From Bacteroidales bacterium (GTDB lineage Bacteria > Bacteroidota > Bacteroidia > Bacteroidales > F082), in contig JAKSMV010000030.1 of the NCBI GenBank assembly GCA_024400425.1, positions 1-32,843 on the forward strand: DNA of 32,843 nucleotides. Direction: 5' to 3'. Below the pieces are notes generated by a model. That model saw only the letters and a list, made by a program, of their open reading frames with translations, ran no database searches and had not been told where the DNA came from. This document shows, one piece after another, positions 23,648 to 30,336 of this stretch. Position 1 is the stretch's first letter. Each line of letters opens with the position of its first letter. Position numbers and translations under genes: made by a program.

Positions 23648-25015
23648 ATGAAAAGGATTCTGGTCATCGTGGCATTTTTATGCCTTTGTACTGTTTCTTT
23701 CGGTCAAGAAAAGCAAAGCCTTTGGAAAGACAACCGCAATGTTTGGGAAGCTGATTTCCGCTTGGGAAAATACATCCCTTTCGAAGAACGTCACGCCTAC
23801 ATGAAATCATTGCCACAATATGGTGTGGATTTACGCGTTTCACGCCAAACCGATGGCCGCAACCAATGGGAAAAGAGTTTCAACCACTTGAATTACGGTG
23901 CATTCTTCCGTTTCGAGAAGAACCATGTCGATAGCATCAAATACAACGACCGCAACGAGATGGGTTATGAACGCGAAAGTTGGATTGCCCTCGGCGACTG
24001 CTACTCCTTGGGTGGTTTCATCAATGGCAGTTTCTATCGTGGCAAAGCTTGGTCGTTCGATTACGACCTCATGGGCGGGCTCTCATTTTGGACACATTGG
24101 GGCGACGAGTTCATCGGCTCGTGTGCCAACGTGCACCTCGCCCTCGATGCCGGCCCGACTTTCATGATTGAAGACAATTTCGACCTTCTTGTCCGCTACC
24201 AGTTCTCACATTCGTCGAATGCGGCCATTGCCTTGCCCAACTGCGGCATCAACGTGCTCAGCTGGATGGTTGGATTGCGTTATCACCCCAACGGAAGGCC
24301 TGAACTGCAACCCAGAGAGCCTTATCAATGGAGCAAAAAAACTTCCATCTACGCTTCTGAATCTTTCGGCTTCCTGCAAACCAACGAGAACATGAGAGTA
24401 TATGAAACCGCCGACGGCAATTTGGTCAACGACCTGCCACAGGAAAGGCCTTATTATCTTGGCAACGTCATCCAATTGGGTATGCACCGCCAGTTCCATC
24501 CAAAATTCAGTTATGATGTTGCTTTAGATTTTGGCTATACGGGCGAGACAAAACGCATGTTCGAAAAAGCACAGCAAGACTACAACGACCATCATAGCTA
24601 TTTCTTCCCCGATGCAAGCACTGGAGAAGAACCCATTCCGCTCATCGACTATTCTTTCGTCCGCAGCCTGCACATAGCTCCATCCGTCATGTTCGAGGTC
24701 AACTACAACCGATTCGCATTCTGCATTGGCGGCGCCTATTATGTTTGGCACGGCATCTATAGCGGTACCGACCAAAAGAAAACCTGGGGCTTCCCCGAAG
24801 ACTCGGAGAGCAATTTCGAAGACGAATACTTGCCACCTTGCTACCGCACTTTCTACGAACGCCTCGGATTCAAGTATTATCTTGGCGAAAACCGCAACAT
24901 GTTTGTTGGCACGTTCATGAAAGTCCACCAAGTGGTAATCGACTACGCAGAATTCACTGTCGGCGTCAACCTTTTCAGTTGGGAGAGCAAACACGAACGC
25001 ACCTATAGAAGATGA
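23648..25015 (+). CDS. PagL-like acyloxyacyl hydrolase family outer-membrane protein (paralogue 1)
   Basis: This 455-residue protein has a signal peptide (1-20, MKRILVIVAF to SFGQ) and many amphipathic Tyr/Phe-rich strands ending in phenylalanine, as in an outer-membrane beta barrel. The segment from H188 reads HSSNAAIALPNCGIN and matches the HxSN...PNxGI signature of the PagL lipid A 3-O-deacylase family, with H188 and S190 as His and Ser. In PagL the third residue is a Glu fourteen residues after the His; here that position is N202. Activity is therefore open. ATG 23648 is preferred over 23609 because the signal peptide starts there. It is co-directional with cysS (23-base gap) and overlaps the next paralogue by ATGA. 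It is longer than PagL (about 150-170) because of large extra segments. Confidence 0.65.
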   Translation: MKRILVIVAFLCLCTVSFGQEKQSLWKDNRNVWEADFRLGKYIPFEERHAYMKSLPQYGVDLRVSRQTDGRNQWEKSFNHLNYGAFFRFEKNHVDSIKYNDRNEMGYERESWIALGDCYSLGGFINGSFYRGKAWSFDYDLMGGLSFWTHWGDEFIGSCANVHLALDAGPTFMIEDNFDLLVRYQFSHSSNAAIALPNCGINVLSWMVGLRYHPNGRPELQPREPYQWSKKTSIYASESFGFLQTNENMRVYETADGNLVNDLPQERPYYLGNVIQLGMHRQFHPKFSYDVALDFGYTGETKRMFEKAQQDYNDHHSYFFPDASTGEEPIPLIDYSFVRSLHIAPSVMFEVNYNRFAFCIGGAYYVWHGIYSGTDQKKTWGFPEDSESNFEDEYLPPCYRTFYERLGFKYYLGENRNMFVGTFMKVHQVVIDYAEFTVGVNLFSWESKHERTYRR

Positions 25016-26208
25016 ATAAAAGAATTCTGTTTTTCTTTCTGCTCTTCTTGTCGGGAACCGCATTTTCGCAAAGCTCCAGCAACATTTACATTGAGCCTGG
25101 CTTTGATTTCGGTCGCTATACACCTTTTAGCGCACGGCACCAATACATAAAAAACTATCACCAATATAGCGTTGATGCCAGAATTGGCTGGCAAAGCACG
25201 GGCAAAAAACGCTGGGAACAAGCTTTCAACTTCCCAAGCTATGGATTGAGGATTGGCTACACGCACAACACGTTGGATAGCGTCGTCTATTACAGCCACG
25301 AGGACAACTATTGGGGTCCCATCGGAGAGTGCTTCACGGTTGCAGGCTTCATGAACGGACCGATTTATCGTGGCAAGAAATGGTCGTTCGACTACGACAT
25401 CATCTATGGTGCCGACCTCTGGACGCGCCACGGCAACGAGATGCTCGGTTCGGCGCTCAACTTCCACGTCAGCTTCGACATCGGTCCAACCATCCGCCTC
25501 ACCGACAACCTCGACCTTGCCGCACGCTACATGTACGTCCACTCGTCAAATGGAGCCACATTCCTGCCCGATAACGGTGTGAACAGCCATTTGCTGCGCG
25601 TTGCTCTTCGCTACCACCCCAACGGACACCCCGATTTGGAACGCAAGGACTTCGGCGACTTTGAGAAGAAAAACAACCTCTTCGTTTCGGCAAGTGGCGG
25701 TTGGCTTCAGACCTACACCCGCATCAACGGACAACTTCCGCAAGAAACACCTATGTTCTTCGGTAGCACCTTGCGCGCCGGTTTCTCACGACAATTCAAC
25801 AGCAAGTTCCGCTGGGATGTCGCCATCGACTATTGCTGGACGGGCGAAACGAAATACCGCTACGAGCTTCTGGGAGAACGTGACCAATACAACTTCTGGA
25901 AATCGTCGCACCTCGACCTGTCAGCCGATTTCGAGATTCTCTTTGGCCGCTTTGCCTTCTGCGCGGGCGGTGCCTACTACCTCTATCACGGCATCTATTC
26001 AGGCACCAACGAAAAGAAAAGCTGGGGCATGACAATGACACCTTTCGAGGCCAATCACTTACCCGAATTCTACACGCCTTTCTACGAGCGCGTCGGTTAC
26101 AAACTTTATCTTGACAAGGATTGCCGTTACTTCCTCGGCACCTTCATGAAAATCCACCTCGGTTCCATCGACTACATCGAGTGGACCGTTGGCGCCAACT
26201 TATTCTGA
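25012..26208 (+). CDS. PagL-like acyloxyacyl hydrolase family outer-membrane protein (paralogue 2)
   Basis: This 398-residue tandem paralogue of the preceding gene has the same order of motifs: an N-terminal DFGRYTPFSARHQYIK segment, FMNGPIYRGKKWSFDYD, RYMYVHSSNGATFLPDNGVN, LRYHPNGHPDLE, AFCAGGAYYLYHGIYSGT and a final VGANLF strand. The signal peptide is 1-20 (ending AFSQ). The putative PagL residues are H177 and S179; the position fourteen after the His is again Asn (N191), and N+10 is Asp here. Its start overlaps the upstream stop (ATGA), indicating coupled translation. The C-terminal Phe fits BAM-dependent insertion. Its last 9 bases overlap the 3' end of the convergent MORN lipoprotein gene. 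A lipid A modifying role is inferred. Confidence 0.65.
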   Translation: MNKRILFFFLLFLSGTAFSQSSSNIYIEPGFDFGRYTPFSARHQYIKNYHQYSVDARIGWQSTGKKRWEQAFNFPSYGLRIGYTHNTLDSVVYYSHEDNYWGPIGECFTVAGFMNGPIYRGKKWSFDYDIIYGADLWTRHGNEMLGSALNFHVSFDIGPTIRLTDNLDLAARYMYVHSSNGATFLPDNGVNSHLLRVALRYHPNGHPDLERKDFGDFEKKNNLFVSASGGWLQTYTRINGQLPQETPMFFGSTLRAGFSRQFNSKFRWDVAIDYCWTGETKYRYELLGERDQYNFWKSSHLDLSADFEILFGRFAFCAGGAYYLYHGIYSGTNEKKSWGMTMTPFEANHLPEFYTPFYERVGYKLYLDKDCRYFLGTFMKIHLGSIDYIEWTVGANLF

Positions 26209-26625
26209 TTCAATCTCGCCGAAATCGACTTCCTTAAGCAAGTTACCTTGCTCGTCGTAGAATTTCCACTTGCCGCAGTGCTTGCCTTTTTTATAAAAAC
26301 CTTCTTGGTATAGGTTTCCATTTTCTTGATAGACAGTGGATTGACCTGTGCGTAAACCATTTTCAAAATAGCCGATGCTTTGTGGACGGCCATCAGGGAA
26401 ATAGGCGGTCCAAAGACCATCACGTTCGCCATCCTTTATACTGCCTTCCATTCTCACCTGACCCGTTTCGTAGTACTCCACTTCCTTCACGCAAGCATCC
26501 GACTTGTCGTAATAACGCACAGTTTGCGGTTGACCATTAGGGAATTTCACTTCCACCTTTTCGGTCAAGGTGTGGCAAGCCGAGAAGGATAATACTATAA
26601 GTAATAAAGCAAGTAATTTTTTCAT
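26200..26625 (-). CDS. MORN-repeat (YwqK-type) lipoprotein
   Basis: This 141-residue lipoprotein has signal MKKLLALLLI and lipobox SFSAC with the Cys at residue 17. The mature part consists of about four to five repeats of roughly 22 residues of the MORN_2/YwqK type: YYETGQVRMEGSIKDGERDG, then YFPDGRPQSIGYFENGLRTG, YQENGNLYQEGFYKKGKHCG and YDEQGNLLKEVDF. Such proteins are often annotated as YwqK-family antitoxins, but no toxin partner is visible here and that name should not be taken literally. Start 26625 is chosen at the lipoprotein signal. It follows pyrC by 10 bases and is probably the last gene of the DPM1-like/pyrC operon. Its 3' end overlaps the convergent PagL-like gene by 9 bases. 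Confidence 0.85.
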   Translation of the reverse strand: MKKLLALLLIVLSFSACHTLTEKVEVKFPNGQPQTVRYYDKSDACVKEVEYYETGQVRMEGSIKDGERDGLWTAYFPDGRPQSIGYFENGLRTGQSTVYQENGNLYQEGFYKKGKHCGKWKFYDEQGNLLKEVDFGEIESE

Positions 26626-26635
26626 ATTCAATTGA

Positions 26636-27970
26636 TTATCTATTAAATTCAAGTCTAATTCCTCGTGTCTCTTCGTTGAAGATACCATTCTCGAACACCA
26701 GATTTCCGTTTACGAAAGTATGAGTAACGACATGATGCAAAGTCGTTCCGTTCAAAGGCGTCCATCCGCATTTGTAAAGGCAATTTTCGTTGGTAACCTT
26801 GTTGTCTTTCTTCTCAACAAGCACCAAATCAGCGTGATAACCTTCACGAATAAAGCCACGACGGTCAACGCGATAAAGTTCGGCTGGATGATGGCACATC
26901 AGCTCGACCACTTTTTCGATACTGAGACAGCCTTTATGGACCAGTTCCAACATGCCGCAAAGCGAGTGCTGCACCATAGACATTCCACCCGGAGCAGAGA
27001 AATAAGGAGCGCATTTCTCGTCAAAAGCATGAGGTGCATGGTCGGTGCCGATGGTATCGATCTTCCCATTCGAAACCGCCTGCAAAAGCGCTTCTTTATC
27101 GTGTTCCGTCTTGATGGCCGGATTGCATTTGATGAAATTGTCCAAACGCTCATAATCCTTATCGCAGAACCAAAGATGATGCAGACAAGCCTCGGCAGTT
27201 ATCTTCTTCTCAATCAGCGGAATGTCATTCCTAAATAAGTCCAATTCCTTTGCTGTGGTGACATGAAGCAGATGAAGCTGTGTGCCGCATTTTTCGGCCA
27301 ACTCGACAGCCTCAGCCGACGATTTGTAGCAAGCCTCAGCATTGCGGATCAAAGGGTGCAATGCGGTATAAGCCCGACTGCCATATTGTTCCTTATAGCG
27401 TTGCAAATTGGCCTTCACGATACCTTCGTCCTCACAATGGACTGCCACCAAACAAGGAGCATTCCTGAAGATTTCTGCCAAGGCTTCTTCCCTATCCACC
27501 AACATGTTACCCGTACTTGAGCCCATGAAAACCTTGATGCCACAAACCATCTTCGGGTCGGTCTTCACCACCTCATCGAGATTGTCGTTGGTAGCGCCGA
27601 TGTAAAACGAATAGTTGGCCAACGACTTTTCGGCAGCAAGGTCGAACTTCTGCTGCAGAAACTCTTGTGTTGTGGTTTGAGGTACCGTGTTGGGCATGTC
27701 CATGTAGGACGTCACGCCACCCGCAACGGCAGCACGGCTTTCGCTGTAGATGTCGGCCTTGTGGGTCAAGCCTGGCTCACGGAAATGCACATGCTCGTCA
27801 ATGACACCAGGAATCAAGTATTTTCCCTTGGCGTCGATTACGGTATAGCCTTCCGTGTCAGCAATTTCACCGCTGACAATCTTGGCAATCTCACCTCCTG
27901 AAACGAAAACACTTGCCTCGAAGGTCGTGCCTTCGTTGACAAGTGTCGCATTTTTAATGATATAGTTCAT
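26636..27970 (-). CDS. pyrC: Dihydroorotase
   Basis: It cyclises N-carbamoyl-aspartate to dihydroorotate, the third step of pyrimidine synthesis, in the cytoplasm. It is an amidohydrolase with the metal motif H60-V-H62-F-R64 after GVIDE, the substrate loop DMPNT (about 90-94), K145 in GIKVFMGSS as a possible carboxylated lysine, H177 in VAVHCEDE, a further HLLHVTT and the catalytic Asp in IGTDHAPH. At 444 residues it is full length and complete in key residues. It is the second gene of a minus-strand operon: its start overlaps the stop of the upstream mannosyltransferase by ATGA, and a lipoprotein gene follows after 10 bases. Hydantoinase is the alternative, but DMPNT and TDHAPH favour dihydroorotase. 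Confidence 0.94.
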   Translation of the reverse strand: MNYIIKNATLVNEGTTFEASVFVSGGEIAKIVSGEIADTEGYTVIDAKGKYLIPGVIDEHVHFREPGLTHKADIYSESRAAVAGGVTSYMDMPNTVPQTTTQEFLQQKFDLAAEKSLANYSFYIGATNDNLDEVVKTDPKMVCGIKVFMGSSTGNMLVDREEALAEIFRNAPCLVAVHCEDEGIVKANLQRYKEQYGSRAYTALHPLIRNAEACYKSSAEAVELAEKCGTQLHLLHVTTAKELDLFRNDIPLIEKKITAEACLHHLWFCDKDYERLDNFIKCNPAIKTEHDKEALLQAVSNGKIDTIGTDHAPHAFDEKCAPYFSAPGGMSMVQHSLCGMLELVHKGCLSIEKVVELMCHHPAELYRVDRRGFIREGYHADLVLVEKKDNKVTNENCLYKCGWTPLNGTTLHHVVTHTFVNGNLVFENGIFNEETRGIRLEFNR

Positions 27971-28707
27971 TCTGCTTTCCTAGGCTTAATTTGTCCCGTC
28001 ATGCCGCGCCAACGCAGGTTGATGACACCGAAAATGGCTTCGCGGAAAATGCCCTTGCTCATCTTCGAGGTGCCCTCGCGACGGTCGGTGAAGATAATCG
28101 GCACTTCATCGATGGTGAAACCGAGTTTCCAGGCCGTATATTTCATTTCAATCTGGAAGGCATAGCCCCAGAATTTCACTCTATCGAAATCAATGGTTTC
28201 CAGCACTTTGCGTGTATAGCAGACAAATCCAGCAGTGGTGTCACGCACTTTCATTCGGGTGACGAAACGCACGTATGCCGAAGCGTAATACGACATCAGC
28301 ACGCGGCCCATAGGCCAATTCACCACATTGACGCCCGTCTTATAACGCGAACCGACAGCGAGGTCGGCACCATTGGCGCAGGCATCGTGCAGACGCGACA
28401 AGTCATCAGGATTGTGCGAGAAGTCGGCATCCATCTCAAAGACATACTGATAGTCGCGTTCCAAAGCCCATTTGAAACCCGTGATGTAAGCCGTTCCGAG
28501 ACCTAACTTGCCCGCGCGCTGAATCATGAAAAGCTTGTCAGAAAACTCATTCATAAGGCCTTTCACGATGTCGGCGGTGCCGTCGGGACTATTGTCGTCG
28601 ATAATCAAGATGTCGAAAGCCATCGGGAGGTTGAACACATAACGGATAATCTTCTCGATGTTCTCCTTTTCTTTGTAGGTAGGGATGATTACTAAATTCT
28701 CTGCCAT
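27967..28707 (-). CDS. Polyprenyl-phosphate mannosyltransferase (DPM1-like GT2)
   Basis: This 246-residue glycosyltransferase family 2 enzyme of the dolichol-phosphate mannose synthase type probably transfers mannose (or another hexose) from GDP-mannose to a polyprenyl phosphate at the inner membrane. IIPTYKEKENIE opens the GT-A fold, D37-D38 in IIDDNSPDGT bind nucleotide, and the metal motif D93-A-D95 lies in EMDADFSHNP. There is no C-terminal membrane domain, as in the soluble DPM1 class. The product could feed a GT-C enzyme such as the one at the left end of the window, though that link is only inferred. Start 28707 is chosen at MAENLVIIP; the upstream frame adds a poor 12-residue extension. 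It overlaps pyrC by four bases. A near-match GACCTTTG lies about 34 bases upstream. Confidence 0.9.
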   Translation of the reverse strand: MAENLVIIPTYKEKENIEKIIRYVFNLPMAFDILIIDDNSPDGTADIVKGLMNEFSDKLFMIQRAGKLGLGTAYITGFKWALERDYQYVFEMDADFSHNPDDLSRLHDACANGADLAVGSRYKTGVNVVNWPMGRVLMSYYASAYVRFVTRMKVRDTTAGFVCYTRKVLETIDFDRVKFWGYAFQIEMKYTAWKLGFTIDEVPIIFTDRREGTSKMSKGIFREAIFGVINLRWRGMTGQIKPRKAE

Positions 28708-28805
28708 AGGTAATTTATTTGCTGGTTTCAATAGAAACTGCAAAGGTCATAAAAAATTGCTTACAATGGGCGGATGTTGATGAAAAATATCTGACACACA
28801 CGTTT

Positions 28806-28833
28806 GTTGAGACGCGATGAACCGTGTCTCTAC
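28806..28833. repeat. REP-like GAGACGCG palindrome over the 3' end of a T9SS gene
   Basis: GAGACGCG pairs with CGTGTCTC around ATGAAC, flanked by GTT and TAC. It resembles the dispersed GTAGAGACGCG...CGCGTCTCTAC hairpin repeats found in several phyla. The stop codon of the T9SS gene (28830-28832) lies inside the right arm. No T-run follows on the minus strand. Confidence 0.55.
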
Positions 28834-29723
28834 CCTTTCACGACTTTCTGAACGCAACGGTTCCCGTTCTCATCGGTGATGCCCACAAAATAAATGCCTG
28901 CTGGGAGGTCACAAATGTCTATTTCGGTCTGCGTGCCATTGGCTTGCTGCATAACCACGCACTGGCCCAACATGTTAACGATTTCGATTTGTTTCAGATC
29001 CTTGCCCGTAATAGTGAGAGTTGCGTTAGCTGGATTGGGGAACAAGCAAGTCTTCTCTTCTGCGGCTACTTCATCAACGTCGTCCCAGCAGGTGCCATCG
29101 GTCCAAACGAGGGATTCTTCCTCAAAATAGCATTGCAAATACGAGAAACTGCTCGACATCAAATCGGGGTCGTAGCGAAGGTCAACGCCATACAAGCTGC
29201 CGATACCCTCAACCCACACTTCCGGTTCATTCCAACCATCGTTGAAGACATACTTGTTGCGCAACGAGCCGTCTTCCATTTCAACTTCTTCGATGGCAAC
29301 CGCTTGTATATAATAGGGTTCATCGTAACCCACATCAAAGCTGTCGCCAACTTCAAGATTGAAATCGTAATACAGCTTCTCTTCCATGAAATATTGAAGC
29401 CCCGAATGCCACCATCTGACATAGACCTTTTTGTCTTCTTCGCGAATGGCTCCTCGCAGACCCGTATTATAATACTGGCCATCCATCACATAAGTCAATT
29501 TCCTGTACAGAACGCCATCCAGTTCGATTTCATCACCAAGAGACGTAATCCAATAATCGGTCTCACCCCAGATAGACTCTATTTTAACATCCCATTGCTT
29601 TTCACCTTTAACAGGTATCAAAGGATAATACGGCTTCGTTTCCGTAGCTTGCGCAGATAGGTTGTTCGCCACAAAGCCAAATGCAAACAATGCAAGCACA
29701 ACAGACATCAATTTCGTTTTCAT
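28830..29723 (-). CDS. Secreted T9SS protein with type A C-terminal sorting domain
   Basis: This 297-residue protein has a signal peptide (1-25, ending NLSAQ) and a T9SS sorting domain at about 225-297, starting CLFPNPANATLTI and ending CVQKVVKG. The middle is acidic and rich in Tyr, Trp, Asp and Glu, with the alternating strands of a beta-rich domain (KQWDVKIESIWGETDYWITSL region) and no catalytic motif I recognise. Proteins of this type are common in gut Bacteroidales as small surface proteins of unknown role. It is monocistronic, with a TATTTTTG element 23 bases upstream, and its stop codon is inside a REP-like palindrome. Confidence 0.82.
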   Translation of the reverse strand: MKTKLMSVVLALFAFGFVANNLSAQATETKPYYPLIPVKGEKQWDVKIESIWGETDYWITSLGDEIELDGVLYRKLTYVMDGQYYNTGLRGAIREEDKKVYVRWWHSGLQYFMEEKLYYDFNLEVGDSFDVGYDEPYYIQAVAIEEVEMEDGSLRNKYVFNDGWNEPEVWVEGIGSLYGVDLRYDPDLMSSSFSYLQCYFEEESLVWTDGTCWDDVDEVAAEEKTCLFPNPANATLTITGKDLKQIEIVNMLGQCVVMQQANGTQTEIDICDLPAGIYFVGITDENGNRCVQKVVKG

Positions 29724-29745
29724 ATCATTAGGTTGATTATTCCCG

Positions 29746-29753
29746 CAAAAATA
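29746..29753 (-). promoter_or_regulatory. -7 promoter element of the 297-residue T9SS gene
   Basis: The minus-strand sequence TATTTTTG matches TAnnTTTG, 23 bases before the start codon. Confidence 0.5.
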
Positions 29754-29797
29754 TGTATTTTTTTCAAAACAAACGTAAATCGCTGTTTTTTTTTGAT

Positions 29798-30223
29798 TTA
29801 TGGATTTCCAAAACAGATTCCCAAAAGACTAATTGTAAATAAGGAAGCCAATGTGAAGACTACGCAAAGAAAAGTTCTTAAACCTTTTGCATTTTCTGTT
29901 TCGTTTCTGAAATGTTCAACGATTCTAACGTATCTTTTCTTTCGAAAAAACAAAACCATATTCAGAATAAAAACTAAAATTATTGCTGAAGCGAAAACAA
30001 AAGGACTTACAATAGGCAGTTTGACAACAAATCTTGAAATGATCCAAAACGCAGTAGACACATCAAAAAACACAACCATGCTCATTATCATTATACCAGT
30101 TATACTAGCTGATTTAAGGTTATTGTTTGGATATGAACTATTGTTCTCCACTATCTCTCCGAATCTGAAGAAGAAATAGAACAACCTATAGTATGCCATT
30201 TTTATGAAATGCAGCACTTTCAT
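29798..30223 (-). CDS. Small membrane protein, unknown function
   Basis: I do not recognise a family. The 141-residue product has an aromatic-basic N-terminus (MKVLHFIKMAYYRLFYFFF) and three clear hydrophobic helices at about 42-62, 68-90 and 118-138, with a basic loop RKKRYVRIVEHFRNE between the second and third. It should sit in the inner membrane. An alternative start is the Met at residue 9. The gene is more AT-rich than most neighbours and stands alone, with no obvious TAnnTTTG element in front. The frame on the opposite strand is also open here, but it lacks a coherent membrane or globular pattern. Confidence that it is real is moderate. Confidence 0.6.
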   Translation of the reverse strand: MKVLHFIKMAYYRLFYFFFRFGEIVENNSSYPNNNLKSASITGIMIMSMVVFFDVSTAFWIISRFVVKLPIVSPFVFASAIILVFILNMVLFFRKKRYVRIVEHFRNETENAKGLRTFLCVVFTLASLFTISLLGICFGNP

Positions 30224-30282
30224 AGTTCATGATATTCGATGCGCTAAATTAGGAAGATTTTCATTATCGCAAGATAAAAATC

Positions 30283-30307
30283 AAAAAAAAACCGCCCCGA
30301 AGGACGG
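30283..30307 (-). terminator. Terminator of the large surface protein gene
   Basis: On the minus strand CCGTCC-TTCG-GGGCGG forms a six-pair stem (one G.U wobble) capped by a stable UUCG-type tetraloop and followed by nine T. It begins 29 bases after the stop at 30337. Confidence 0.9.
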
Positions 30308-30336
30308 CTTTTAGAATTAAAAACGAATTGAACTTA

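Noticed and set aside
26200..26625. Toxin-antitoxin module based on the YwqK-type lipoprotein
   Set aside because: The name of this repeat family suggests it, but there is no toxin gene next to it, and the gene is linked to pyrC in a housekeeping operon.
29733..30179. A 148-codon plus-strand open frame opposite the small membrane protein
   Set aside because: Composition is dominated by Ile/Lys/Thr from AT-rich DNA, with no export signal or coherent helix pattern. The minus-strand frame has three well-formed membrane helices.
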